DNA of 64,000 nucleotides from an uncultured Dysosmobacter sp. (GTDB lineage: Bacteria; Bacillota; Clostridia; Oscillospirales; Oscillospiraceae), in the NCBI GenBank assembly GCA_934636905.1, contig CAKUBJ010000002.1, positions 1-64,000 on the forward strand. The letters run 5' to 3'. The notes beneath the pieces were generated by a model, which was not told where the DNA came from, made no database searches, and saw nothing but the letters and a program-made list of their open reading frames with translations. The stretch's first letter is position 1; each line of letters starts with the position of its first letter. Below, piece by piece: positions 7,867 to 17,424 of this stretch. A program made the translations under genes and the position numbers.

Positions 7867-9837
7867 ATGCCGAAATTTGAAGTGGTTTCCCCCTACCAGC
7901 CCAGCGGCGACCAGCCGGAGGCCATTGCCGCGCTGGCGGAGGGTATTGAAAACGGCTTGAAGGAGCAGGTGCTGCTGGGCGTCACCGGCTCCGGCAAGAC
8001 CTATACCATGGCCAAGGTCATTGAAAAGGTGCAGCGCCCCACGCTGGTGCTGGCCCACAACAAGACGCTGGCAGCCCAGCTGTGCGCGGAGTTCAAGGAG
8101 TTCTTTCCCAACAACGCCGTGGAGTATTTCGTCTCCTATTACGACTACTACCAGCCGGAGGCCTACATCCCCCACACGGACACCTACATCGCCAAGGACG
8201 CCTCCACCAACGACGAGATTGACCGCCTGCGGCTGTCCGCCACCTGCGCCCTGCTGGAGCGGCGGGATGTGATTGTGGTGTCCTCTGTCTCCTGTATTTA
8301 CGGTCTGGGGGAGCCGGACGACTTTGCCCAGATGGTGATTTCCCTGCGGCAGGGGGCGGAATGGGATCGGGACGAGCTGCTGCGGCGGCTGGTGGAGAAC
8401 CGCTACGAGCGGAACGACGTGGCCTTTGAGCGGAATATGTTCCGGGTGCGGGGGGACACGGTGGAAATCTACCCCGCCTACTATAAGGATCACGCCATCC
8501 GGGTGGAGTTCTTCGGGGACGAGATTGACCGGATTTCCGACTTCCATCCCCTCACCGGCACGGTGAACCGGGTGCTGAACCATGTGGCCATTTACCCTGC
8601 CAGCCACTATGTCACCACCAAGGACAAGATGGAAAAGGCCATCGGTCAGATCCGGACGGAACTGGAAGAGCAGGTCAAATATTTCAACGACAACGAGATG
8701 CTGGTAGAGGCGCAGCGCATCCGCCAGCGGACGGAATACGATATGGAGATGATGCGGGAGTTGGGCTACTGCTCCGGCATTGAGAACTATTCCCGGATTA
8801 TTTCCCAGCGCCCGGCAGGCAGCGCCCCCATGACCCTGCTGGACTTCTTCCCGGAGGACTTCCTGCTGTTTGTGGACGAGAGCCATGTGACCCTGCCTCA
8901 GGTGCGGGCCATGTACAACGGCGACCGGGCCCGGAAGGAGTCTTTGGTGCGGTACGGCTTCCGCCTGCCCTGCGCCTTTGACAACCGCCCCCTGAAGTTT
9001 GAGGAATTTGAACAGCGCATCGGGCAGGCGGTGTTTGTCTCCGCCACGCCGGGGCCTTACGAGCGGGAGCGGGCGGACAACATCGTGGAGCAGGTAATCC
9101 GCCCCACGGGGCTGCTGGACCCCAGAGTGGAGGTGCGCCCGGTGGAGGGGCAGATCGACGACCTGATGGAGGAGATCCGCGCCAGAGCACAGCGGAACGA
9201 GCGGGTGCTGGTAACCACCCTCACCAAGAAGATGGCGGAGGATCTGACGGAGTTTTTCCGGGCCAACAGCATCCGGGTGCGGTATATGCATTCGGATGTG
9301 CAGACCATTGAACGGATGGAGATTATCCGGGATTTGCGGCTGGGAGAGTTCGACGTGCTGGTGGGCATCAACCTCCTGCGGGAGGGACTGGATCTGCCGG
9401 AGGTTTCTCTGGTGGCGGTGCTGGACGCCGACAAGGAGGGCTTCCTCCGCAGTGAAACCTCCCTGATTCAGACCATCGGCCGGGCAGCCCGGAATGCGGA
9501 GGGACTGGTGATTCTCTACGCCGACACCGTTACCCCCTCCATGCGGGCGGCCATGGACGAGACGGAACGCCGCCGGAAGATTCAGGACGACTACAACAAA
9601 GCCCACGGCATCGTGCCGAAAACCATTATCAAGGACGTCCGGGAGATTCTGGAAATCTCCCGCAGCGAGGACGGCGGCCATAAGGCAAAGGGTAAGCCCA
9701 GGAAGCTGACGGACGCGGAGCGGGCGGCGGAGATTGCCAAGCTGGAGCAGGAGATGAAGGAAGCCTCCAAGCTGCTGGAATTCGAGTATGCGGCGGTGCT
9801 GCGTGACCGGATCATCGAGCTGAAGGGCGGTAAGTGA
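7867..9837 (+). CDS. uvrB: Excinuclease ABC subunit B
   Basis: UvrB is the damage-verifying helicase of nucleotide excision repair, loaded on DNA by UvrA and partner of UvrC. The 656-residue protein has Walker A GVTGSGKT (about residue 39), the beta-hairpin [18 protein letters not shown] (about 93-112), the DESH box, helicase motif [11 protein letters not shown], and a C-terminal UVR motif ([24 protein letters not shown]) that contacts UvrC. ATG 7867 gives the normal start [20 protein letters not shown] with an ACGGAG RBS; the upstream in-frame ATG 7801 lies inside the promoter. An SOS box controls it. uvrA is 4 kb downstream, not in the same operon. Confidence 0.98.
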   Translation: MPKFEVVSPYQPSGDQPEAIAALAEGIENGLKEQVLLGVTGSGKTYTMAKVIEKVQRPTLVLAHNKTLAAQLCAEFKEFFPNNAVEYFVSYYDYYQPEAYIPHTDTYIAKDASTNDEIDRLRLSATCALLERRDVIVVSSVSCIYGLGEPDDFAQMVISLRQGAEWDRDELLRRLVENRYERNDVAFERNMFRVRGDTVEIYPAYYKDHAIRVEFFGDEIDRISDFHPLTGTVNRVLNHVAIYPASHYVTTKDKMEKAIGQIRTELEEQVKYFNDNEMLVEAQRIRQRTEYDMEMMRELGYCSGIENYSRIISQRPAGSAPMTLLDFFPEDFLLFVDESHVTLPQVRAMYNGDRARKESLVRYGFRLPCAFDNRPLKFEEFEQRIGQAVFVSATPGPYERERADNIVEQVIRPTGLLDPRVEVRPVEGQIDDLMEEIRARAQRNERVLVTTLTKKMAEDLTEFFRANSIRVRYMHSDVQTIERMEIIRDLRLGEFDVLVGINLLREGLDLPEVSLVAVLDADKEGFLRSETSLIQTIGRAARNAEGLVILYADTVTPSMRAAMDETERRRKIQDDYNKAHGIVPKTIIKDVREILEISRSEDGGHKAKGKPRKLTDAERAAEIAKLEQEMKEASKLLEFEYAAVLRDRIIELKGGK

Positions 9838-9881
9838 CCCGGGGGATGCCGGGGTAAACGCCCCGGTGACACAGTCGAAAC

Positions 9882-9910
9882 TTGCCATTTTCGAAAACAA
9901 AAAGTATAAT
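9882..9910 (+). promoter_or_regulatory. Sigma-A promoter of the 9937 gene
   Basis: -35 TTGCCA (9882-9887), 17-bp spacer and a perfect -10 TATAAT (9905-9910). A GC stem at 9848-9868 after uvrB may end the uvrB transcript, though it has no T-tract. Confidence 0.75.
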
Positions 9911-9936
9911 ACTTTCGAAAAATACAGGAGATATTT

Positions 9937-10686
9937 ATGGAAGAGCGCTCAAAGCTGCAAAAAGCTGTCCTGATCTCCGTGGCAGCCATGGCCGTGCTGT
10001 TCGGCGTGCTGATGGTCGCCGCCCGGTTTCAAAAGGGCGTGGAGTTCGAGGGCGGACTGCTGCGCCGGACGGAAACGGAAGAGTCTGTGATTTACAACGG
10101 CAAGGTGCGGGGGGAGCAGGTGGAAATCACCGTGGCGCCCTCCGGGAGCGGAAACCTGACGGAGGTGGACTTCCGGATCGGAAACCGCATCCAAGATTAC
10201 TGTACCCTGGAAACCGGCCTGCCGCCCATTCAGGCGGAGCAGCTGGGGCCTGTGGAGCACATCCGCATTACCAAAAATGATAGCCTTCTCTTTGAGGGCG
10301 GCTATGATCCGGAGCACGACATGGGGTGGTACGATCTGGACGGAAACTGGGATCCCTTTGCCATGTCCGTTTCCTATAGCAGCACTGCTGGAGACGATTA
10401 CTGGGAGCATTATGAAACGGATAGAGGGACGATTCTCAGCTTTGCCCGTGGGCCGCAGCTGGTGAGCCGGGGCAGCTGGGAGCTGTATTTTGCCATGCTG
10501 CTGCTTTCCGCCCTGCTGGCGCTGGACGCCGCCTTTCCACTGGTGATTTTCCATTGGCAGCATATGTGCGATGTGAAGGATCCGGAGCCTTCGGACTTCT
10601 ATCTGGGAATGCAGCGGGCGGGCTGGTGCATTTATCCGATCTTGCTGCTCATCGGATACATCATCGCCCTGCGGGTGCTGCCGTAA
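9937..10686 (+). CDS. Membrane protein of unknown function
   Basis: The 249-residue protein has one N-terminal membrane segment (about 8-28), an extracytoplasmic domain of about 150 residues rich in charged and aromatic residues, and two C-terminal membrane segments (about 183-202 and 226-246). I recognise no family. The start ATG 9937 has ACAGGAG upstream and a near-consensus promoter at 9882-9910. Three further genes follow in the same direction, with a 39-bp gap before the first, so it may lead that operon. Confidence 0.75.
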   Translation: MEERSKLQKAVLISVAAMAVLFGVLMVAARFQKGVEFEGGLLRRTETEESVIYNGKVRGEQVEITVAPSGSGNLTEVDFRIGNRIQDYCTLETGLPPIQAEQLGPVEHIRITKNDSLLFEGGYDPEHDMGWYDLDGNWDPFAMSVSYSSTAGDDYWEHYETDRGTILSFARGPQLVSRGSWELYFAMLLLSALLALDAAFPLVIFHWQHMCDVKDPEPSDFYLGMQRAGWCIYPILLLIGYIIALRVLP

Positions 10687-10725
10687 GGCGCGTCCGTCCG
10701 CATCAACCGTGTGTAAGGAGATTTT

Positions 10726-11124
10726 ATGAAGTACGAATGGCTGGACACATACCTTTTATCCCTGCCGGGGGCGGAGAAGGACTACAAGGCGGCGTGGGGC
10801 TGGTTCCGGTATCAGATCCGGGGCAAGCTGTTTGCCGCGGTGTGTACCCCGGGGGCGGAGCACGGCATTTACGGCGGGCACGACCTCATCAATCTGAAGT
10901 GCGCCCCGGCGCAGGGGGAACTGCTGCGGCTGGCGCATCCGGAGATTCTGCCGGGCTTCTATATGGATAAGCGGAACTGGATTGCCTGCCTGCTGGACGG
11001 CGCTCTGCCGGAGGAAACCCTGGGGCAGCTGTGTAAAGAGTCCCACCGTCTGGTGCTGGAAACGCTGCCGAAATACGTCCAACGGGACATTCTGAGTACA
11101 TCCACGGAGAGAACGATTTCATGA
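10726..11124 (+). CDS. MmcQ/YjbR family protein
   Basis: The 132-residue protein matches the MmcQ/YjbR fold (CyaY-like DNA-binding protein superfamily): a start like MKYEWLDTYLLSLPGAEKDY, the WFRYQIRGKLFAAV strand, the NLKCAPAQGELLRLAHPEILPGFYMDKRNWI core and a final LCKESHRLVLETLPKYVQ helix. The biological role of the family is unclear. It has a GGAG RBS, and its stop overlaps the start of the EamA gene by 4 nt, so the two are co-translated. Confidence 0.85.
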   Translation: MKYEWLDTYLLSLPGAEKDYKAAWGWFRYQIRGKLFAAVCTPGAEHGIYGGHDLINLKCAPAQGELLRLAHPEILPGFYMDKRNWIACLLDGALPEETLGQLCKESHRLVLETLPKYVQRDILSTSTERTIS

Positions 11125-11981
11125 AATCATTTGCATCTTACGGGCAGATTCTGGCGGCAGGCATCTGCTGGGGCTGTGTCGGCCTGTTTTCCCGGCGCCT
11201 GCTGGACGCCGGCATCGGTGCCGCCAACGTGGTGGTGCTGCGGAATCTGGGCAGCCTGCTGGTGCTGCTGGCGGTGTTTGCCGTGAAAGACCGCAGTGTC
11301 TTCCGGATTCAGCCCCGGCACCTGCCGGTGTTTTTCGGCACCGGCGTGGTCAGCGTGGTGCTGTTCACCCTGTGCTACTTCCGCTGTCAGGAACTGTGCT
11401 CGCTGGCGGTCAGCGCCATTCTGCTGTACACCGCCCCTGCCATGGTGGTGGTCATGAGCGCACTGGTGTTCCGGGAGCGGATTACCGCGAAAAAAATCGC
11501 AGCCCTGCTGCTGGCGCTGCTGGGCTGCTCCTTCGTCACGGGCTTCTGGGGCGGCGGCCTCACCGTCACCCCCGCAGGACTGCTGCTGGGGCTGGGCGCC
11601 GCCTTCTTCTATGCCCTCTATTCCATTTTCAGCCGCTTCGGCCTGCGGCACTACTCCGCTTTCACCGTGGTGCTGTGGACGTTTGTGTTCGCAGGCTGCG
11701 CGTCCCTGACGCTGGTGAATCCGCCGGCCATGCAGGCGGCGCTGGCACAGCCGGGGATGATGCTGATGGCGGCGGGCATCATTCTGGTGTCCACCGTGAC
11801 CCCGTACCTCCTCTATACCCGGGGGCTGGAAGGGGTGGAGAGCGGCAAGGCCTCCATTCTGGCCAGCGTGGAACCGGTGACGGCGGCCATTGTAGGGATT
11901 CTGGCCTTCGGAGAACCGGCGGGACTGCCGGTGTTTGCCGGACTTGCCTGTATTCTGGCCTGTGTATGTATTTTGCGATGA
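11121..11981 (+). CDS. EamA/DMT family transporter
   Basis: The 286-residue, ten-helix membrane protein has two EamA repeats (about 8-135 and 148-284). GICWGCVGLFSRRLLDAG opens repeat 1; the second repeat begins near LLLGLGAAFFYALYSIFSRF, and VEPVTAAIVGILAFGEP is the conserved end of that repeat. Drug/metabolite transporters export or import small metabolites such as amino acids or riboflavin; the substrate cannot be read here. It is coupled to the MmcQ gene upstream by a 4-nt overlap and is followed at once by the TraX-like gene. Confidence 0.92.
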   Translation: MKSFASYGQILAAGICWGCVGLFSRRLLDAGIGAANVVVLRNLGSLLVLLAVFAVKDRSVFRIQPRHLPVFFGTGVVSVVLFTLCYFRCQELCSLAVSAILLYTAPAMVVVMSALVFRERITAKKIAALLLALLGCSFVTGFWGGGLTVTPAGLLLGLGAAFFYALYSIFSRFGLRHYSAFTVVLWTFVFAGCASLTLVNPPAMQAALAQPGMMLMAAGIILVSTVTPYLLYTRGLEGVESGKASILASVEPVTAAIVGILAFGEPAGLPVFAGLACILACVCILR

Positions 11982-11995
11982 AAGGATTCTATCTG

Positions 11996-12736
11996 ATGCA
12001 GCAGACAAAAACAAAAAGCGGCCTGAGCAGCCTGACCCTGAAGCTGCTGGCCATGACACTGATGCTCTGTGACCACCTGTGGGCCACGGTGCTGCCGGGC
12101 TGGATGTGGCTGACGGCTCTGGGGCGAATTGCCTTCCCCATTTTCGCCTTTCAGGTGGCGGAAGGGTTTCGGCGCACCCATAATCGGAAACAATATCTGA
12201 AGCGGATGTTCCTGTTTGCCCTGATTTCCGAAATCCCCTTCAACTACCTGTATTACTCCTCCCCGGTCTTTCCCTTCCACCAGAACGTGATGTTCACCTT
12301 CTGCATTGCCATTGTACTGATGATGGCATTGGAAAAGGCGCGGTGTAAAGGGAAAACCGTGTACATCCTTGCCGCAGTGCTGAGCCTGCCGGCTGGGTAC
12401 TTTCTGGGAACGCTTACCATGGTGGACTACTACGGCAGCGGCGTGGTGACGGTGCTGATTTTCTACCTCTGCCGGCAGCTTCCCCACGGCTGGATAGGGG
12501 AACTGGCGGGGCTGGCCTTCCTGAACTGCAAGCTGCTGGGCGGCATGACCATCCCCCTGACGCTGGGAAGCTGGACCTTGGAATTCCCGGAGCAGGGCTT
12601 GGCGCTGCTGGCTCTGATCCCCATTTGGCTGTATAACGGCAGACAGGGCGCTCACAATAAGGCCATCCAGTATGCCTGTTACCTGTTTTATCCCGCGCAT
12701 ATGCTGATTCTGGCACTGCTGCGGATGTATTTATAA
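11996..12736 (+). CDS. TraX family membrane protein
   Basis: The 246-residue protein has about seven or eight membrane segments and the TraX hallmark LKLLAMTLMLCDHLWATVLPG...LTALGRIAFPIFAFQVAEGFRRT, then KRMFLFALISEIPFNY. TraX was first described as the enzyme acetylating F pilin, but chromosomal homologues in Firmicutes occur without conjugation genes and probably acylate surface molecules. Start ATG 11996 is chosen because AAAGGA lies 9 nt upstream; ATG 11978, which overlaps the EamA stop, is possible. A longer upstream frame is a shadow of the EamA gene. Confidence 0.9.
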   Translation: MQQTKTKSGLSSLTLKLLAMTLMLCDHLWATVLPGWMWLTALGRIAFPIFAFQVAEGFRRTHNRKQYLKRMFLFALISEIPFNYLYYSSPVFPFHQNVMFTFCIAIVLMMALEKARCKGKTVYILAAVLSLPAGYFLGTLTMVDYYGSGVVTVLIFYLCRQLPHGWIGELAGLAFLNCKLLGGMTIPLTLGSWTLEFPEQGLALLALIPIWLYNGRQGAHNKAIQYACYLFYPAHMLILALLRMYL

Positions 12737-12748
12737 GAGGTGAAATCC

Positions 12749-13234
12749 ATGTCCAAGCACAAGGAAGAGAAAACCAACGTCATGCGGACGCTGGAACAGA
12801 AAAAAATCCCCTATACGCCTCATGAGTACCCCACGGAGGGCATGATTGACGGCGTGTCCGTGGCGCAGTATCTGCATCAGAACCCGGAGCGGCTGTTCAA
12901 AACGCTGGTAACCCGGGGCGCCTCCGGGGGGTATTATGTCTTCGACATTCCGGTGGCGGAAACGCTGGATTTGAAGAAAGCCGCCAAAGCCGTGGGAGAG
13001 AAGTCCATCGCCATGCTTCCCCAGAAGGAACTGCTGCCTCTGACGGGGTACGTCCACGGCGGCTGCTCCCCCATCGGAATGAAGAAGCAGTTCCCCACGG
13101 TGCTCCACGAAACAGCGCAGCTGTTCGACACCATTTTCGTCTCCGCCGGAAAAATCGGCGCCCAGGTGGAGGTGGCGCCCTCAGACCTCCTGACGCTGCT
13201 GGGGGCCTCCATGGCGGACGTGACCGTGGGATAG
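12749..13234 (+). CDS. ybaK: YbaK/EbsC family aminoacyl-tRNA deacylase (Cys-tRNA(Pro) type)
   Basis: The 161-residue protein hydrolyses mischarged Cys-tRNA(Pro) in trans. Family marks are MRTLEQKKIPYTPHEYP, KTLVTRG (catalytic-lysine region), a VAETLDLKKAAKAVGEKSIAM segment and GYVHGGCSPIGMKK, which forms the substrate pocket. The start with GAGGTGA upstream gives the MSKHKEEKTNVMR N-terminus. It is the last gene of the run from 9937, with short gaps. Its 3' end overlaps the convergent small gene at 13181-13447 by 54 bp. Confidence 0.93.
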   Translation: MSKHKEEKTNVMRTLEQKKIPYTPHEYPTEGMIDGVSVAQYLHQNPERLFKTLVTRGASGGYYVFDIPVAETLDLKKAAKAVGEKSIAMLPQKELLPLTGYVHGGCSPIGMKKQFPTVLHETAQLFDTIFVSAGKIGAQVEVAPSDLLTLLGASMADVTVG

Positions 13235-13447
13235 GGTCAGTCCCAGATGCAGCCCCAGAGCGAAGGCGTCCACAGACCAGCGGTCATACAGGTCGGCCAT
13301 GAGGCTTTCCACCCGGTAACGGGCGGCCTTTTCCAGCGGCACGGCGGCCAGCAGATCCAGAATTTCCCGGTCGTCGTAGCTGCGCTCCAGCGTCTGGAGA
13401 ATGGACTCGCCGTAGGTGTTGAACAGTGCGCTGTATGTGGATTCCAT
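13181..13447 (-). CDS. Small hypothetical protein
   Basis: The 88-residue protein begins MESTYSALFNTYGESILQTL and is helical and soluble. I do not recognise the family. ATG 13447 follows GAGGTG at a short distance, and a GTG 12 nt upstream could also serve. It is divergent from the XRE regulator at 13532, and the two share a control region with two palindromic operators, so the regulator probably represses it. Its 3' end overlaps ybaK, and the last 18 residues are therefore of lower certainty. Confidence 0.65.
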   Translation of the reverse strand: MESTYSALFNTYGESILQTLERSYDDREILDLLAAVPLEKAARYRVESLMADLYDRWSVDAFALGLHLGLTLSHGHVRHGGPQQRQEV

Positions 13448-13463
13448 AATGCACCTCACAGAT

Positions 13464-13513
13464 AGAACATTTAATGTTCTCTTTTAAGACCATTATAGAA
13501 CATGAAATGTTCT
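13464..13513. promoter_or_regulatory. Twin palindromic operators between divergent genes
   Basis: AGAACATTTAATGTTCT (13464-13480) and AGAACATGAAATGTTCT (13497-13513) are the same palindrome 33 bp apart centre to centre, that is three helical turns. They fill the gap between the small gene at 13447 and the XRE gene at 13532, so the XRE protein is the likely ligand. Confidence 0.85.
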
Positions 13514-13531
13514 ATGTCAAGGAGAATTTAT

Positions 13532-13753
13532 ATGGAAACATTAAAAACGCTGGGGGAGAGGCTGCGGGAGTTGCGAAAAGAGCGGCAGCTTCGTCAGGCG
13601 GATATGGCGGAACTTCTGAATATTACCGTTGTGCATTACCGGCGCATGGAAGCGGGGAAAATCAACATCCCCACCCTGACCCTGTGCGCACTGGCGGACT
13701 ATTTCGCGGTGACCACGGACTACCTGCTGGGACGGTCGGAGCGGCGGCAGTGA
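13532..13753 (+). CDS. XRE family transcriptional regulator
   Basis: The 73-residue, single-domain HTH_3 protein has the helix-turn-helix at about residues 17-40 (LRQADMAELLNITVVHYRRMEAG) and the common end LCALADYFAVTTDYLLGRSE. ATG 13532 is used because AAGGAG lies 8 nt upstream; earlier in-frame ATGs fall in the operator. It faces a divergent small gene across two identical operators (13464-13513) and probably controls both. Confidence 0.9.
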   Translation: METLKTLGERLRELRKERQLRQADMAELLNITVVHYRRMEAGKINIPTLTLCALADYFAVTTDYLLGRSERRQ

Positions 13754-13847
13754 CGGCAATGCCGGGAATCGATTTGAAATCATTTTCAAATAAATTATAC
13801 AAAATTGCTGAAAAATACGGCTTTATAAAAACTTTTCAAAAGAGTGG

Positions 13848-13895
13848 TTGACATAAAAAATTCATTCATGTATGCTAAGACCGAAAACCGGTTTT
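13848..13895 (+). promoter_or_regulatory. uvrA promoter
   Basis: -35 TTGACA (13848-13853), 17 bp, -10 TATGCT (13871-13876). A perfect 12-bp palindrome AAAACCGGTTTT at 13884-13895 lies at the expected start point. It is not a good LexA box, so SOS control of uvrA is not supported here. Confidence 0.8.
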
Positions 13896-13927
13896 GACTA
13901 CAGAAAACAGGAGCAGACAGCGGAATC

Positions 13928-16753
13928 ATGCAGGAAAATATCATTGTCAAGGGCGCCCGGGCCAACAATCTGAAAAACATGGACGTCACCATCCCCCGGG
14001 ACAAACTGGTGGTGGTGACCGGCGTGTCCGGCAGCGGAAAATCCTCTCTGGCCTTCGACACGATTTATGCCGAAGGGCAGCGGCGGTATGTGGAGAGCCT
14101 CAGCTCCTACGCCCGGATGTTTCTGGGGCAGATGGACAAGCCGGACGTGGACTATATTGAGGGCCTCAGCCCCGCCATTTCCATCGACCAGAAAACCACC
14201 AGCAAAAACCCCCGCTCCACCGTGGGCACCGTCACGGAGATTTACGACTATCTCCGGCTGCTGTGGGCCAGAGCCGGCACCCCCCACTGCCCCAACTGCG
14301 GGAAGGAAATCCGCCAGCAGACGGTGGATCAGATTGTGGATCAGGTACTGGCTCTGCCGGAGGGCACCCGGATTCAGGTGATGGCGCCTGTCATCCGGGG
14401 CAAGAAGGGCGAGCACGCCAAGGTGTTGGAAGACGCCCGCCGCTCCGGCTACGTCCGCGCCCGGGTGGATGGCAGCCTTTACGGGCTGGACGAGGACATC
14501 CGGCTGGAAAAGAACAAAAAGCACGCCATTGAGATTATCGTAGACCGTCTGGTCATCCGCCCGGACATCCGCCAGCGGCTGACGGACAGCGTGGAAACCG
14601 CCGCCAAACTCTCCGGCGGGCTGATTGTGGTGAACCTGCCCAAAGAGGAGCGGGATTTGTCCTTCTCCCAGAACTACGCCTGTGAGGACTGCGGCATTTC
14701 CATGGAGGAACTGACCCCCCGGATGTTCTCTTTCAACAATCCCTTCGGCGCCTGCCCCACCTGCACCGGGCTGGGGAACCAGCTGAAGGCGGACCCGGCG
14801 CTGATTGTGCCGGACGGCAGCAAGTCCATTCTGGACGGTGCCATTTCCGCCAGCGGCTGGAACAATATCCGGGGGGACGGCATCTCCCGGATGTACTTCG
14901 ACGCCCTGAGCAAAAAGTACCGCTTCTCCCTGACGGAGCCGTGGAACGACCTCAACGACGAGGCCAGGGACATCATCCTCTACGGCACCAGGGGCGAAAC
15001 GCTGGAACTGCACTACGATCAGCCCCGGGGGAAAGGGGTTCTCAAACAGGCCTTTGAGGGCATCTGCACCAACGTGGAGCGCCGCTATAAGGAAACCCAG
15101 TCCGACGCCAGCCGGAAGGAACTGGAAGAGCTGATGAGCGAATGCCCCTGCCCGGAGTGCAAGGGCCGCCGCCTGCGGAAGGAGTCTCTGGCGGTGACGG
15201 TGGGGGACAGGAATATCTACGAGTTCACCACCCTCTCCGTGGAGGATGCCCTTGCGTGGCTGGAGGGCCTGACCCTGACGGAGCAGCAGCTGCTGATTGC
15301 CGACCGGATTCTCAAGGAAATCCGCGCCCGGCTGGGGTTCCTGAAGTCCGTGGGGCTGGGGTATCTGACCCTCAGCCGCAGCGCCGGAACCCTCTCCGGC
15401 GGCGAGAGCCAGCGAATCCGGCTGGCCACCCAGATTGGCTCCTCCCTGATGGGGGTGCTGTATATTCTGGATGAGCCGTCCATCGGCCTCCACCAGCGGG
15501 ACAACGACAAGCTGCTGGCCACCCTGAAAAACCTCCGGGATTTGGGCAACAGCCTGATTGTGGTGGAGCACGACGAGGACACCATGCGGGCGGCGGATTA
15601 CCTCATCGACATCGGCCCCGGCGCCGGCGTCCACGGCGGACGGGTGGTGGCGGCCGGCACCCCGGCGGAGGTCATGGCCAACCCCGACAGCCTGACGGGA
15701 CAGTACCTCTCCGGCAAGAAGAAAATAGAAGTGCCCAACCTCCGCCGTCCCGGCAGCGGGAAAGTCCTGAAGGTGGTGGGGGCGGCGGAAAACAACCTCC
15801 GGCATATTGACGTGGAGTTCCCCCTGGGCACCTTCACGGTGGTCACCGGCGTGTCCGGCAGCGGCAAGTCCTCTCTGGTGAACGAGGTGCTGTTCAAGCG
15901 GCTGGGGGCGGAGCTGATGCGGATGAAGGTGCGCCCCGGCAAGTGCGACCGCATCGAGGGCATGGAGCATCTGGACAAGGTGGTGAACATCGACCAGAGC
16001 CCCATCGGCCGGACGCCCCGCTCCAACCCCGCCACCTATACCGGCCTGTTCAACGACATCCGGGATTTGTTCGCCTCCACCCAGGAGGCCAAAAGCCGGG
16101 GCTACGGGCAGGGGCGGTTCAGCTTCAACGTCCGGGGCGGCCGGTGCGAGGCCTGCTCCGGCGACGGCCTGCTGAAAATCGAGATGCACTTCCTGCCGGA
16201 CATCTTCGTCCCCTGCGAGGTCTGCAAGGGCAGGCGCTACAACCGGGAGACGCTGGAGGTGCGCTACAAGGGGAAGAACATCGCCGACGTGCTGGACATG
16301 ACGGTGGACGAGGGACTGGAATTTTTCTCCGCCCTCCCCAAGCTGAAGCGGCGGCTGCAAACTTTGCAGGATGTGGGTCTTGGCTATGTGAAGCTGGGGC
16401 AGCCCTCCACGGAACTGTCCGGCGGTGAGGCCCAGCGGGTGAAGCTGGCCACGGAACTGAGCAAGCAGGCCACCGGCCGCACCATCTATATTCTGGACGA
16501 GCCTACCACCGGCCTGCACTCCGACGATGTCCGGAAGCTGCTGGAGGTTCTGCAGCGGCTGGTGGACGCCGGCAATACCGTGGTGGTTATTGAGCATAAT
16601 CTGGATGTCATCAAGTGCGCCGACCATCTCATCGACCTTGGCCCCGAGGGGGGCGACGGCGGCGGCACCATCGTGGTCACCGGCACGCCGGAGGAAGTGG
16701 CGGCCTGCCCGGCAAGCTATACGGGGCAATATCTGAAAAAACTGCTGAAATAA
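13928..16753 (+). CDS. uvrA: Excinuclease ABC subunit A
   Basis: UvrA is the dimeric ABC-type ATPase that finds helix-distorting lesions and loads UvrB. The 941-residue protein has two ABC modules: Walker [10 protein letters not shown] near residues 31 and 640, signature [15 protein letters not shown] and [16 protein letters not shown], and Walker [11 protein letters not shown] and [10 protein letters not shown]. Zinc-binding Cys pairs are seen at CPNC (about 120), CEDC/CPTC (about 255-280), CPECKG (about 408) and CEAC...CEVC (about 740-765). Length and order match the family. The promoter is at 13848-13876. Confidence 0.98.
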   Translation: MQENIIVKGARANNLKNMDVTIPRDKLVVVTGVSGSGKSSLAFDTIYAEGQRRYVESLSSYARMFLGQMDKPDVDYIEGLSPAISIDQKTTSKNPRSTVGTVTEIYDYLRLLWARAGTPHCPNCGKEIRQQTVDQIVDQVLALPEGTRIQVMAPVIRGKKGEHAKVLEDARRSGYVRARVDGSLYGLDEDIRLEKNKKHAIEIIVDRLVIRPDIRQRLTDSVETAAKLSGGLIVVNLPKEERDLSFSQNYACEDCGISMEELTPRMFSFNNPFGACPTCTGLGNQLKADPALIVPDGSKSILDGAISASGWNNIRGDGISRMYFDALSKKYRFSLTEPWNDLNDEARDIILYGTRGETLELHYDQPRGKGVLKQAFEGICTNVERRYKETQSDASRKELEELMSECPCPECKGRRLRKESLAVTVGDRNIYEFTTLSVEDALAWLEGLTLTEQQLLIADRILKEIRARLGFLKSVGLGYLTLSRSAGTLSGGESQRIRLATQIGSSLMGVLYILDEPSIGLHQRDNDKLLATLKNLRDLGNSLIVVEHDEDTMRAADYLIDIGPGAGVHGGRVVAAGTPAEVMANPDSLTGQYLSGKKKIEVPNLRRPGSGKVLKVVGAAENNLRHIDVEFPLGTFTVVTGVSGSGKSSLVNEVLFKRLGAELMRMKVRPGKCDRIEGMEHLDKVVNIDQSPIGRTPRSNPATYTGLFNDIRDLFASTQEAKSRGYGQGRFSFNVRGGRCEACSGDGLLKIEMHFLPDIFVPCEVCKGRRYNRETLEVRYKGKNIADVLDMTVDEGLEFFSALPKLKRRLQTLQDVGLGYVKLGQPSTELSGGEAQRVKLATELSKQATGRTIYILDEPTTGLHSDDVRKLLEVLQRLVDAGNTVVVIEHNLDVIKCADHLIDLGPEGGDGGGTIVVTGTPEEVAACPASYTGQYLKKLLK

Positions 16754-16772
16754 GCGGCATTTGCGGAAACGA

Positions 16773-16801
16773 AGCGGGGAGGGCTGTCAGCCCTCCCTGC
16801 C
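16773..16801 (+). repeat. 29-nt repeat containing a terminator hairpin, copy 1
   Basis: A stem with arms GGGAGGGCTG/CAGCCCTCCC (16777-16797) lies 19 bp after uvrA and is identical over 29 nt to 17379-17407, in the same orientation. It is a likely transcription terminator, probably bidirectional. Confidence 0.75.
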
Positions 16802-16821
16802 AAACATTTTCCGGAATCCGT

Positions 16822-17010
16822 CTATCCGAAATCGTGCCGCCCGCCGGAGGAAATGCCTGCCTCTTCCAGAAGGGAAACGATGGCTTCTATCTTCCGGAAG
16901 CACTCCTCATCACTGAGGGTATCATCCGCAAGAATATCTCGGAGTTTCCATAACATACGCCCGGCAGCATCGGATACCAGACAGCGGTAAAATTCCTGCT
17001 CGTCCCGCAT
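16822..17010 (-). CDS. Small hypothetical protein
   Basis: The 62-residue acidic, helical protein (MRDEQEFYRCLVSDAAGRML...) is not a family I can name. A strong purine-rich RBS (GAAAGGGCGG) precedes ATG 17010. It is divergent from the XRE gene at 17119 with an AT-rich control region between them, and both genes sit inside two identical 29-nt repeats, so they form a small regulatory module. Confidence 0.65.
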   Translation of the reverse strand: MRDEQEFYRCLVSDAAGRMLWKLRDILADDTLSDEECFRKIEAIVSLLEEAGISSGGRHDFG

Positions 17011-17118
17011 AAAACCGCCCTTTCGGTTTATATATCAACCATATAGTATCATATATAGACTACTTTGCGCAAGCCTCTCCCGTACATTGTTAGTAACGAA
17101 CTTGGAGGGGGCGCAGGC

Positions 17119-17361
17119 ATGGATACCAGAACAGCGGTGATTAACAGGCTGATGCAGCTGTGCGAAGAGCGGGGGTGGACGGTGAATCACCTTGCCAACG
17201 TATCGGGGGTGTCCACCTCCACCGTGAAGAGCATCCTGTATGGAAACAGCCGGAATCCGGGGATTGTGACCATCAAAAAACTCTGCGACGGCTTTGGCAT
17301 CACGCTGAATGAGTTTTTCTCCGGGAGCGAGTTTGAGTCGCTGGAGCAGGAAATCCGGTAG
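17119..17361 (+). CDS. XRE family transcriptional regulator
   Basis: The 80-residue protein has an HTH_3 domain: WTVNHLANVSGVSTSTVKSIL as the helix-turn-helix and NPGIVTIKKLCDGFGITLNEFF as the trailing helices. GGAGG precedes ATG 17119; the in-frame ATG at 17065 has no RBS and would add 18 unrelated residues. The AT-rich gap to the divergent gene (ATATAGTATCATATATAGAC region, 17041-17060) is the likely site of autoregulation. Confidence 0.9.
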   Translation: MDTRTAVINRLMQLCEERGWTVNHLANVSGVSTSTVKSILYGNSRNPGIVTIKKLCDGFGITLNEFFSGSEFESLEQEIR

Positions 17362-17378
17362 GCCGGCGGAAAAGAAAA

Positions 17379-17407
17379 AGCGGGGAGGGCTGTCAGCCCT
17401 CCCTGCC
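17379..17407 (+). repeat. 29-nt repeat containing a terminator hairpin, copy 2
   Basis: Identical to 16773-16801 and in direct orientation. The hairpin core is 17383-17403. It ends the XRE gene at 17119 and the convergent gene at 17425. Confidence 0.75.
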
Positions 17408-17424
17408 TGATTGATTTGTGAAAT

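Noticed and set aside
13874-13900. LexA box at the uvrA promoter
   Set aside because: The palindrome is AAAACCGGTTTT, which does not fit CGAAC-N4-GTTYG; the claim was kept to uvrB only.
13898-16729. Very long minus-strand open frame (943 codons) opposite uvrA
   Set aside because: It is the antisense shadow of uvrA in GC-rich DNA: His, Gly and Pro-rich, no RBS, no known motif. The same applies to long antisense frames over uvrB, rnj, oppA and the dehydratase gene.
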